Below, one piece after another: positions 1 to 6,136 of a stretch of 6,414 nucleotides of DNA. Numbering within the stretch: the stretch's first letter is position 1; every line of letters begins with the position of its first letter. A program made the position numbers and the translations under genes. The notes under the pieces are model-generated. The model was not told where the DNA came from, ran no database searches, and saw only the letters and a program-made list of their open reading frames with translations. The stretch comes from Oscillospiraceae bacterium (GTDB lineage: Bacteria; Bacillota; Clostridia; Oscillospirales; Oscillospiraceae): the NCBI GenBank assembly GCA_031263805.1, contig JAISFB010000210.1:1-6414 (forward strand), written 5' to 3'.

Positions 1-168
1 CTTTCAGGAAAATCACCGACTGCGGCTCTGCGTGATTTTATGGCTACTAAAACATATAATGTACTGATGAAACCAAAGTCGCAACTCTATCGCGAGAGCC
101 CTGCCTTTGTAGTAGATATGGTCGAGGCTGAGCAGTCCGGCGACTGGCAGCGCTGGCTGGAGGTGTGA
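1..168 (+). CDS. C-terminal part of a small conserved protein next to DUF3791 (partial)
   Basis: The reading frame is open from base 1 and ends at TGA 166-168, giving 55 residues of a protein whose start lies left of the window. The visible part has the pattern A-L-x-D-F-M-x-x-K-T-Y, then L-Y-R-E-S-P-A-F-V-V-D-M, and a polar tail ending GDWQRWLEV. From memory, this resembles the short (about 70-80 residue) proteins encoded beside DUF3791 and DUF3990 genes in Clostridia; that match is recollection, not a search. No membrane segment or enzyme motif is visible. Its last codons (GGAGGTG at 159-165) form the Shine-Dalgarno of the next gene, and only 3 bp separate its stop from the next ATG, so the two are almost certainly co-transcribed and coupled in translation. 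Function is unknown. Coding is well supported by this coupling; the family call is tentative. Confidence 0.6.
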   Translation, partial: LSGKSPTAALRDFMATKTYNVLMKPKSQLYRESPAFVVDMVEAEQSGDWQRWLEV

Positions 169-171
169 GTT

Positions 172-414
172 ATGGCAATGGAAATAAATTCCGTTTTGTT
201 CCTGCAAGCAGATATCGCTTACGAATATATGCGGCAACACAACCTAACACCTCAGGAGTTCGTTGAGCTTGACCGCAAGCATAATATTTTGCACTTTCTT
301 GAAATTGGCTACGAGCCGTTTCACCTTACGGGAACTCAAGGGGTAGTCGAAGAAGTCGAAGATTATATACGGCGGCGCGAAACATCAAATGGTTCAATTG
401 GGTGTTCCCAATAG
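172..414 (+). CDS. DUF3791-type small protein
   Basis: A complete 80-residue protein. It shows the core of the DUF3791 family: a helical N-terminal half containing LTPQEFVELDRKHNI, then the motif HFLEIGYEPFHLTGTQGVVEEVEDYI (residues about 41-66, with G46, Y47, H51, G54 and the acidic end as key positions). The family is common in Clostridia, usually next to a DUF3990 protein and another small protein. Its biochemical role is not established, and a toxin-antitoxin or signalling module is only a guess. The start at 172 is preferred over the in-frame ATG at 178 because GGAGGTG ends six bases before 172. The tail after the motif (RRRETSNGSIGCSQ) is not conserved to my knowledge. The stop codon lies partly inside an inverted repeat. 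GC is about 44%, clearly lower than the efflux operon, which could reflect separate acquisition. Confidence 0.8.
   Translation: MAMEINSVLFLQADIAYEYMRQHNLTPQEFVELDRKHNILHFLEIGYEPFHLTGTQGVVEEVEDYIRRRETSNGSIGCSQ
397..412. repeat. Inverted repeat, 6-bp arms and 4-base loop
   Basis: ATTGGG (397-402) and CCCAAT (407-412) are perfect complements around a TGTT loop. The element sits on the last codons and first stop-codon base of the DUF3791-type gene, 52 bp before the start of the SdpI-family gene. No T-run follows on either strand, so it does not look like an intrinsic terminator. It could be an mRNA hairpin that adjusts expression between the two genes, or coincidence. Confidence 0.4.
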
Positions 415-463
415 TCCGAAAAGGCATAAAATCAGTTTTCATTTGCCGAAAGGAGTATTCACA

Positions 464-841
464 ATGCGGTTTTGGGCATTTATGCTGATTATGGATTTGT
501 TAATTCCTTTGATCATGCTATCCGTAGGGCAGCTTTTCGTGAAAAAACCGCCCGAGACGATCAACGGAATGTATGGCTACCGAACGTCAATGTCGATGAA
601 AAACAAGGACACTTGGGAATTTGCGCACAAATATTGCGGGAAAATTTGGCGGCTGACGGGCGCCGTTTTGCTCCTTGTTTCAATAGGGGCTATGCTGTGC
701 CTCGCCAATTATGACACCGGCGCAATCGGGACTGCCGGCGGCGTGCTCTGCGGCGTTCAAACCCTTGTTATGATCGTCTCCGTATTACCGACAGAGCGGG
801 CGTTAAGAAAAGCCTTTGACAAGAACGGCTGCCGGAGATGA
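464..841 (+). CDS. SdpI-family small membrane protein
   Basis: A 125-residue integral membrane protein. Three hydrophobic segments are visible at about residues 4-25, 62-82 and 88-109. Between the first and second lies the SdpI-family motif: GYRT (38-41), then SMKNKDTWEFAH (44-55) with the conserved N47, W51 and H55. The C-terminal stretch PTERALRKAFDKNG (109-122) also fits the family. The founding member, Bacillus subtilis SdpI, is an immunity protein against the SDP toxin and a signal transducer, but most short members in Clostridia have no known role and no toxin gene is visible here. The frame extends upstream to an ATG at 389. I chose 464 because AAAGGAG (449-455) lies eight bases before it, because the first membrane segment begins directly after it, and because the longer form would add 25 polar residues overlapping the DUF3791-type gene. 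The gene converges on the MATE gene. Confidence 0.85.
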   Translation: MRFWAFMLIMDLLIPLIMLSVGQLFVKKPPETINGMYGYRTSMSMKNKDTWEFAHKYCGKIWRLTGAVLLLVSIGAMLCLANYDTGAIGTAGGVLCGVQTLVMIVSVLPTERALRKAFDKNGCRR

Positions 842-855
842 TGTCTGAAAAATTA

Positions 856-2304
856 TTAACTGCGGACGGCTGCGCGCTCTAACGCCTTGCGCTTCCATCT
901 TCCCGTCGCGTAATACACGCCGCAGGCGCCCGCCACAAGAGTGAAGCAAATCAGCATCGACCAATACACCCCCGCGGGGTTTCCCGCCGGGAATTCTGCG
1001 CTTTTCGACGCGCGCACCATAAAATACGCCATCGGCATACGCATAAACACCGTGCCGATTATCGTAAAACACATGACGGGGAACGTGTCGCCCGCGCCGC
1101 GCAGCACCCCGCCGGACGCCTGCGTGAGCGACATCGCCAGATAGCACCAGACCATTATCCGCTGCATCGGAACGCCGCGCGCGATTATCAGCGGCCCGTC
1201 CGGCTCGTTTATATCTATGAAAAGCTTCATCAGATCGCCGCCGAAAAGCGTTATCAGAACGATCAGCGCGGCGGATACGGACAGCGACGTCAGCAGGATT
1301 ATCTTAAAGCCCTGCTTCACGCGGTCAAGCCGCCCCGCGCCGATATTCTGCCCCGCGAACGTCGCGCCAGCCATGCTGAACGCCTGATTCGGCAGCATCG
1401 CGATATTGTCAACCTTTGAGATCGCGACGTTTATCGCCGCGAATATCGTGTTCGACGCCATTCCAGCGGAGTCGAATATGACGATGCTGTTGATAAGCGA
1501 CTGGACGAATATATAAGACGTGGAGAGAATGCCCTGCTGCACGCCGGAAGGCAGCCCGATCTTCGCGATCTGCGCTATTATTGACTTTTTAGGACGAAGA
1601 ACGGCGCGGCTGACTTTTACAGTCTCCCGCATTTTCAGCAGTCGTATCAGGCACACGGCCGCCGATATATATTGGCATATAATAGTCGCGATAGCCGCGC
1701 CGGCGACCTCCATTTGAAGCGGCCCGACGAACAAAATGTCTAACGCGACGTTCAGCAGCGCCGTGCCGATGAGCACTATCAGCGGGAAAATCGACTCGCC
1801 CATGCCGCGCAGGATGCCGGAGAGAATATTGTAAAAGCCCTGCCCCACGGTGCCGATGAACATAACGAGCAAATAGTCGCGGGCGTAGCCCATTATCTCC
1901 GGCGCTACTTTTGTCAGGCGCAGTATCGGCTGAGAGAGCGGGATGCCTATCGCCGTGATAAAAAGCGTGACTATCAGGGTCAGCGTCAGCGCCGTGCCGA
2001 CGGTCTGCGACAGCTTTTCAAAGTCCTTGGCGCCGAAATGCTGGGACACAAGCACGGACACGCCGGTCCCGACCGTCATAAAAAACACGAAAAACAGCGT
2101 TTGTATAGGCGTGCTCGCTCCGACCGCGGCGAGCGCGTTTGAACTTATCATCCTGCCGACGACGATTGAGTCCGCCGTGTTGTACATCAGCTGCGCGATG
2201 TTGCCGATAAGCAGCGGCACGGCGAACCACATCATAGCGCTCAAAGGCCGCCCCACGGTCATATCCCGCGCGCCGAAAAGAGATTGTTTTTTGTTATTTG
2301 TCAA
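856..2304 (-). CDS. MATE-family multidrug/cation antiporter
   Basis: A 482-residue protein, a normal length for the multidrug and toxic compound extrusion family (MatE domain, two copies). These are 12-helix membrane antiporters that export organic cations and other compounds using a sodium or proton gradient. The N-lobe shows PLLIGNIAQLMYNTADSIVV (30-49), GTGVSVLVSQHFGAKD (79-94) and GILRGMGES (163-171). The C-lobe repeats the pattern with AGQNIGAGRLDRV (317-329) and GGVLRGAGDTFPV (398-410), so the internal duplication is plain. Start: TTG at 2304, supported by AGGAG at 2318-2314 nine bases upstream, whose first two bases overlap the TAG stop of the preceding gene. The first in-frame ATG (Met15, at 2262) lacks a good ribosome site. 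It lies 12 bp after ABC half-transporter B and is the last gene of the operon. The substrate cannot be read from sequence. Confidence 0.93.
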   Translation of the reverse strand: MTNNKKQSLFGARDMTVGRPLSAMMWFAVPLLIGNIAQLMYNTADSIVVGRMISSNALAAVGASTPIQTLFFVFFMTVGTGVSVLVSQHFGAKDFEKLSQTVGTALTLTLIVTLFITAIGIPLSQPILRLTKVAPEIMGYARDYLLVMFIGTVGQGFYNILSGILRGMGESIFPLIVLIGTALLNVALDILFVGPLQMEVAGAAIATIICQYISAAVCLIRLLKMRETVKVSRAVLRPKKSIIAQIAKIGLPSGVQQGILSTSYIFVQSLINSIVIFDSAGMASNTIFAAINVAISKVDNIAMLPNQAFSMAGATFAGQNIGAGRLDRVKQGFKIILLTSLSVSAALIVLITLFGGDLMKLFIDINEPDGPLIIARGVPMQRIMVWCYLAMSLTQASGGVLRGAGDTFPVMCFTIIGTVFMRMPMAYFMVRASKSAEFPAGNPAGVYWSMLICFTLVAGACGVYYATGRWKRKALERAAVRS

Positions 2305-2313
2305 GTTGTCGTT

Positions 2314-2318
2314 CTCCT
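2314..2318 (-). promoter_or_regulatory. Ribosome binding site fixing the TTG start of the MATE gene
   Basis: AGGAG on the minus strand, nine bases before TTG 2304-2302. It overlaps the TAG stop (2319-2317) of ABC half-transporter B, so terminating ribosomes would be placed for re-initiation on the MATE gene. Confidence 0.75.
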
Positions 2319-4092
2319 ATAAATCCATCAGCTGCGACGTATACATAGCGTAATAATCGCCGCGCTTTGCCATAAGCTCGTCGTGAGAGCCGGATTCCGT
2401 GATGCCGCCGTCTTTGATGTACATTATCCTGTCGCACTCGCGGACTGTGGAGAGGCGGTGCGCTATTATGAAGCTTGTGCGGCCTGAAAGCAGGTGGCTT
2501 ATGCCCTCCTGCACGTATTTTTCGGTTTTTGTGTCGATGGATGACGTCGCCTCGTCGAGTATCAGTATCTTCGGGTCGGCGATCACTGTTCTGGCGAAGG
2601 CGAGTAGCTGTTTCTGGCCCTGGCTCAGCCTGCCGCCGTTCTCCTTTATTTCAGTTTCGTAGCGATCCTCCATTTTTTCGACGAATTCGTCCACGTGGAC
2701 GACGCGGGCGGCGCTTTCGATCTCGTCCTGCGTCGCGCCGAGGTTCCCGTAGCGGATGTTTTCCGCGACCGTGCCGGAAAATATAAAGCTGTCTTGAAGC
2801 ATTATCCCCATCTGCCCGCGCAGGGACGAGAGCTTTACCTTTGAAATATCGTGCCCGTCGATGAGTATCCGCCCGCCCTGCGCGTCATAAAAGCGGGAGA
2901 GCAGATTCACGATAGTCGTCTTGCCCGCGCCCGTCGGCCCCACGAGCGCGACGCTCATTCCGGGCTCTACGGTGAAGGAGAGCTTTTCAAGCACCCTTGT
3001 GTGCTCGTCATAGCCGAAGGTGACGCTCTCGAACTCGACCCTGCCGCGGACCTCCGGGAGCTCATACGCGTCCGGCGCGTCGGTTATCTGCACGGGTTCG
3101 TCCATCGTTTCAAAAATGCGTTCGAGGTAGGCTATCGTATTCATAAAGTCGTTATATATCGCGGCGAGGCGGTTTATCGGCTGCCAGAAGCGCCACGAAT
3201 AGCCGCCCATCGCGAAGATAACGCCGAAGCTGACCGCGGGATACGACCAAAGCACCCCGGCGAGATACAGCGCGCCGAATATGACCTGAGAGATATTATC
3301 GACGGCCGGCGCGCCGAGGTTGGCGATAAGCCCCGCGCGGAAGTGCGCCCGCCGGGCGTCCATAGAAAGGCGTTCAAAAATTTCCTCGTTCTTCTTCTCG
3401 CGCGTGAATATCTGCGTTATGCGCATACCGTTTATGCTTTCCGCGGCGTAGGCGTTCAGGTTTGAGTTTTTGTTGGACACGCTCTGCCACGCGCGCCGCT
3501 GAGCGGGCTTTATCGAGAAAAACACGAGAAACAGCACGGGCAGCCCCGCCAAGACGACAAGCGAGAGCTTGACGTTCGTCAGCAGCATAAATATGATTAT
3601 GAAAAGGATGTTTACGATTTCGAGTATAAAGTCGATTATGCCGTTCGATAGCATATTGGACACGGAGTTTACGTATTGCACTACGCGCACGAGAATCTTA
3701 CCGTGCGGGCGGTTGTCGTAATACGAAAACGGCAGCTCCTGCATATGAGAAAAAAGCTCGCTGCGTATCTCAAAAATTATGTCCTGCCCGACCTCCGTCA
3801 TATATTTCGCGCGCAGGCGGTTCAGAAATATGCTCGCGATTATCGCTACGGCGGCAAGCGCCGCGAGGATTCCGAGCTCTCTGACGTCGCGGTTCGGCAC
3901 CGAAACGTCCAGCGCGCGGGCCATCATCAGCGGTATCGACAGCGAGAGCGCGCTCGACGCGGCGGACGCCGCGAAAGCCAAGGACATCTTCTTCTTGTGC
4001 CGTCTTATGTAGAAAAAGCTTCGCCGCAGATGCTTCATCGAAAACGGGCTTTCCAGCCGCTCGTCTATGTCGTATTTATTGCGCTGGGCCAA
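2317..4092 (-). CDS. ABC exporter half-transporter B (catalytically competent NBD, signature LSQGQ)
   Basis: A 591-residue ABC exporter half: an ABC_membrane domain at about 38-325 with six helices (near 36-58, 74-92, 152-171, 175-195, 262-283 and 286-305), then a nucleotide-binding domain from about 350. Visible motifs are Walker A GPTGAGKT (385-392), Q-loop Q433, signature LSQGQ (489-493, Gln for the usual third-position Gly), Walker B ending D513 with catalytic E514, D-loop SSID (517-520) and switch H545. It therefore supplies the active Walker A/B half of a heterodimer, like BmrD or TM288; the partner is the gene just upstream. At 591 residues it has no room for the extra extracellular domain I recall in B. 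subtilis BmrD. Start: TTG at 4092, directly after the partner's TGA, with AGGAGG (4106-4101) eight bases upstream; the next in-frame Met is residue 19. The probable role is drug or lipid-like substrate export; the substrate is unknown. Confidence 0.94.
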   Translation of the reverse strand: MAQRNKYDIDERLESPFSMKHLRRSFFYIRRHKKKMSLAFAASAASSALSLSIPLMMARALDVSVPNRDVRELGILAALAAVAIIASIFLNRLRAKYMTEVGQDIIFEIRSELFSHMQELPFSYYDNRPHGKILVRVVQYVNSVSNMLSNGIIDFILEIVNILFIIIFMLLTNVKLSLVVLAGLPVLFLVFFSIKPAQRRAWQSVSNKNSNLNAYAAESINGMRITQIFTREKKNEEIFERLSMDARRAHFRAGLIANLGAPAVDNISQVIFGALYLAGVLWSYPAVSFGVIFAMGGYSWRFWQPINRLAAIYNDFMNTIAYLERIFETMDEPVQITDAPDAYELPEVRGRVEFESVTFGYDEHTRVLEKLSFTVEPGMSVALVGPTGAGKTTIVNLLSRFYDAQGGRILIDGHDISKVKLSSLRGQMGIMLQDSFIFSGTVAENIRYGNLGATQDEIESAARVVHVDEFVEKMEDRYETEIKENGGRLSQGQKQLLAFARTVIADPKILILDEATSSIDTKTEKYVQEGISHLLSGRTSFIIAHRLSTVRECDRIMYIKDGGITESGSHDELMAKRGDYYAMYTSQLMDL

Positions 4093-5865
4093 TCAGATCG
4101 CCTCCTTTTTCAGCTTGAGCTCGTGAAACATAGCTTCCGTGTCCTCGTCAACGCCGGACTGTATGCGCCATAGCTCGTAATAGCCGCCGCGCCGGGCGAG
4201 AAGCTCCTCGTGCGTTCCGCGCTCGACGATGCTTCCGTTTTCAAGCAGCAGGATGCAGTCAGCTTTTCGCACCGAGGATATGCGCTGAGCGATTATAAGG
4301 CTCGTACAGGAGAAATCGAGCGTTTCAAGCTGCTCCTGTATGTATTTTTCGGTTTCCATATCGACGGCGGACGTCGTATCGTCGAGTATCAAAATCGGCG
4401 GGCGGACGGCGAGGGCGCGCGCCAAGGCGATGCGCTGCTTTTGTCCGCCGGACAGACCGACGCCGCGCTCACCGACGATAGTGTTAAAGCCCTCCGGCAT
4501 TTCATCGACGAACTGCGCCGCCGCGATCTCGGCGCAGCGCCGGACGTCGTCCTCCGGCATATCAAAGCTGCCGTAGGCGATGTTGCCGTCAACGGTGTCG
4601 GAGAACAGGAAAACCTCCTGCGTCGTCATTCCGATGTTGCGGCGCAGCGTCGTCAGGTCCCATTCGCGGACGTTTTTGCCGTCAACGAGGACCTCGCCGG
4701 AATCGACGTCGTAAAAGCGCGAGATCAGGTTCGCGATAAGCGATTTCCCGCTGCCCGTGCCGCCCATCAGCGCGAGCGTTTCGCCGGGCTTCACGTGAAA
4801 GCTCACGTCGCGCAGAACAGGGTTGCCGCCGAAGGAAAAGCTGACGTTACGAAACTCGATCTCGCCGTTAAAGCGCCCGCTTTGCGTCGCCGCGTTTTCG
4901 GCGTTCTGCACGGCGGGAGCCTCCTCAAGCACGGACATGATTTTTGCCGCCGAGGCGAAGAAACGCTGTAAATCGTTAAAAAGCTGACCCAATTGACGCA
5001 GAGGCTCCGTCACCGCCCACGAGAGCGAGTTGAACGCCATAAAATCCCCCGGCGTGATCGTTCCGTTTATGAGAAAGATGCCGCCGAAAAGCAGCGTCGT
5101 CACCGTTGTGGACTGCGACAGCCCCTCGATTATCGGAAAAAACCGGAGCCATATGTACTGCGCGCCGAGGTTTTGAACGCGGAACGCGTCTGACTTCGCG
5201 TTAAATTTCTCGATCTCATAGCCCTCGTTGGCGAACGCCTTGACGACGCGGTTGCCCTCTATATTCTCCTGCGCGTCCGCGTTCAGCTTCGACAGCCGGC
5301 GGCGTAGCTCCTTATAAATACCGCGAACCTTGCCCCTGTAGATATAAGTCGCGAGAAAGATGAGCGGCGTGAGCGCTATCATACACAGCGCGAAGCGCCA
5401 GTTTATTATAAAATAGTATATCGCCGCGCCGAGAAACAGCAGCGCGGACGAAATGATCTGCCTGAACACAAAGACCAAATTGTGGCGAATCATATCGATG
5501 TCGCTTGTCATCACGGTCATAAGGTCGCCGGGCGTGTTGTCCCTGAAAAACCGCATATCCTGACGCTGCCAGTGCCGGTACAGCTTCATACGAAGGTTGT
5601 ACACCAGCCCGAGCGACGAGGATTCCACGAGCGCGACGGACGCGTAGTTAAGCAAGCTGCGCGTCAGCGTGACGAGGCACATCACCGTGACCGTCGGGAT
5701 AAGCAGGTCGATCTCGCCGCCCTCGAGCACGCGGTCGATGAGCACGCGCTGAAACGTGGGATTTATCAGCACGAACATCGGGACCAGCATAGAGATAAAG
5801 AAACACAGGAGATACCGCTTGCGAAAGCCCCGCAAGTTCTCCCAGACCCATTTGAACGCCGACAT
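4093..5865 (-). CDS. ABC exporter half-transporter A (degenerate NBD)
   Basis: A 590-residue ABC exporter half, the first gene of the operon. The membrane domain covers about 18-300 (helices near 18-37, 54-79, 133-153, 157-177, 246-268 and 272-292). The nucleotide-binding domain starts at about 335: Walker A GGTGSGKS (368-375), Q-loop Q416, canonical signature LSGGQ (471-475), Walker B ending D495. The next residue is D496 where the catalytic Glu should be, and the switch position is Q527 instead of His. These two changes mark the degenerate half of heterodimeric exporters such as BmrC of BmrCD and TM287 of TM287/288. Alone it should hydrolyse ATP poorly; its intact signature completes the active site of half-transporter B. 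Start: ATG 5865 with AGGAGG (5879-5874) eight bases upstream. Its TGA is followed directly by the TTG of the partner gene, which favours equal synthesis of the two subunits. Confidence 0.95.
   Translation of the reverse strand: MSAFKWVWENLRGFRKRYLLCFFISMLVPMFVLINPTFQRVLIDRVLEGGEIDLLIPTVTVMCLVTLTRSLLNYASVALVESSSLGLVYNLRMKLYRHWQRQDMRFFRDNTPGDLMTVMTSDIDMIRHNLVFVFRQIISSALLFLGAAIYYFIINWRFALCMIALTPLIFLATYIYRGKVRGIYKELRRRLSKLNADAQENIEGNRVVKAFANEGYEIEKFNAKSDAFRVQNLGAQYIWLRFFPIIEGLSQSTTVTTLLFGGIFLINGTITPGDFMAFNSLSWAVTEPLRQLGQLFNDLQRFFASAAKIMSVLEEAPAVQNAENAATQSGRFNGEIEFRNVSFSFGGNPVLRDVSFHVKPGETLALMGGTGSGKSLIANLISRFYDVDSGEVLVDGKNVREWDLTTLRRNIGMTTQEVFLFSDTVDGNIAYGSFDMPEDDVRRCAEIAAAQFVDEMPEGFNTIVGERGVGLSGGQKQRIALARALAVRPPILILDDTTSAVDMETEKYIQEQLETLDFSCTSLIIAQRISSVRKADCILLLENGSIVERGTHEELLARRGGYYELWRIQSGVDEDTEAMFHELKLKKEAI
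4101..4106 (-). promoter_or_regulatory. Ribosome binding site fixing the TTG start of ABC half-transporter B
   Basis: A perfect AGGAGG on the minus strand inside the last codons of half-transporter A. It stands eight bases before the TTG at 4092, which abuts the upstream TGA. This is the main support for a TTG start rather than the ATG 18 codons further in. Confidence 0.8.
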
Positions 5866-5921
5866 AAAGCGTCCCTCCTTTTCGCGGTACGTCCCGTCCG
5901 CCGATGAGCCGAAAGTCTTTG

Positions 5922-5961
5922 AAAAAGAGGGAATTCACACGTCACGTTTCATTCTCTTCTC
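5922..5961 (-). other. Possible leader hairpin with U-rich 3' arm
   Basis: In the minus-strand RNA, the purine-rich arm (5961-5951, reading GAGAAGAGAAU) can pair with the arm at 5934-5922 (AUUCCCUCUUUUU). This gives 11 base pairs, two of them G-U, with a two-base C bulge. The 16-base loop and adjoining bases contain the whole MKRDV frame. The U-run is part of the 3' arm rather than following it, and the stem is AU-rich, so it is at best a weak terminator or attenuator. I judged pairing by eye; no folding energy was computed. Confidence 0.3.
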
Positions 5962-5977
5962 AACACCGCTTCAACAC
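5960..5977. repeat. Direct repeat TCAACAC, 11-bp spacing
   Basis: TCAACAC occurs at 5960-5966 and again at 5971-5977, with start points 11 bp apart, about one helical turn. It lies about 40-55 bp downstream of the predicted start of the efflux transcript. It might be a regulator site placed as a roadblock, or chance; seven-base repeats are not rare. Confidence 0.3.
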
Positions 5978-6021
5978 TTACCGCACCGATTCAGAGCATA
6001 CCGTCATCGTTTGTTGGGTAG

Positions 6022-6050
6022 ATTATACCACGGCGCGGAAGAAATTGCAA
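6022..6050 (-). promoter_or_regulatory. Promoter of the ABC-ABC-MATE operon
   Basis: On the minus strand the -35 box is TTGCAA (6050-6045), followed by a 17-bp spacer and a perfect -10 box TATAAT (6027-6022). The bases TGG just before the -10 give an extended -10 (TGnTATAAT). The predicted start is the A near 6015. This is a strong consensus for the housekeeping sigma factor. Spacing to the first ATG leaves a leader of about 150 nt. Confidence 0.75.
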
Positions 6051-6071
6051 GCGCGATTTATTATGAATTTC

Positions 6072-6103
6072 TTGAATAATCGGCGCGCCCGTGCTACTAT
6101 AAT
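6072..6103 (+). promoter_or_regulatory. Promoter of the HD-domain gene
   Basis: TTGAAT (6072-6077) is followed by a 17-bp spacer and TACTAT (6095-6100), preceded by TGC (6092-6094), which makes an extended -10. A perfect TATAAT also occurs three bases on (6098-6103), but with a 20-bp spacer and no TG element. Transcription would start near 6107. The two divergent promoters stand back to back, with only 21 bp between their -35 boxes. Confidence 0.6.
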
Positions 6104-6136
6104 AATGTAATGAAAATGAAAGGGACGGTAATAACG

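Larger units (their letters stand above)
5866..6015 (-). promoter_or_regulatory. About 150-nt untranslated leader of the efflux operon
   Basis: This is the stretch between the predicted transcription start (an A near 6015) and the ATG of ABC half-transporter A. It holds no gene of credible length. It does contain a possible imperfect hairpin (5922-5961), a 5-codon frame inside its loop (ATG 5952 to TGA 5935, MKRDV), a 9-codon frame near the 5' end (ATG 6007 to TAA 5978, MTVCSESVR) and a direct repeat (5960-5977). Neither short frame has a convincing Shine-Dalgarno, though GAGAAGAG lies just before the MKRDV start. B. subtilis bmrCD is controlled by a leader-peptide attenuator (bmrB), so a regulatory leader would make sense here, but that is analogy only. 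Confidence 0.4.

Noticed and set aside
389..463. Longer N-terminus for the SdpI-family protein from ATG 389
   Set aside because: It would add 25 polar residues ahead of the first membrane helix and overlap the DUF3791-type gene. ATG 464 has a well-spaced AAAGGAG.
845..900. Rho-independent terminator after the MATE gene
   Set aside because: The T5 run at 852-848 is separated from any GC-rich pairing by about nine bases, and the only stem nearby has about three pairs.
2851..3465. Long + strand open frame (204 codons) inside ABC half-transporter B
   Set aside because: It lies wholly antisense to a gene with every ABC motif intact. It has no ribosome site, and its composition (rich in Arg, Ala, Glu) is what the reverse of GC-rich coding sequence gives.
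4210..4971. Long + strand open frame (253 codons) inside ABC half-transporter A
   Set aside because: It is antisense to the nucleotide-binding domain, shows no recognisable motif and has a shadow-type composition.
5648..5938. Minus-strand GTG frame (96 codons) crossing the start of ABC half-transporter A
   Set aside because: It overlaps most of the membrane domain's N-terminal coding region out of frame, has no ribosome site and its Arg/Gly/Ala-rich translation looks like a frame shadow. A leader peptide is not supported.
5939..5947. ACGTCACGT near-palindrome as an operator
   Set aside because: Only four-base arms around one central base, with no extension on either side; too short to support a site.
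5866..6015. A known riboswitch or T-box in the efflux leader
   Set aside because: No conserved core of a riboswitch class or T-box sequence is recognisable, and the leader is too short for a standard T-box.
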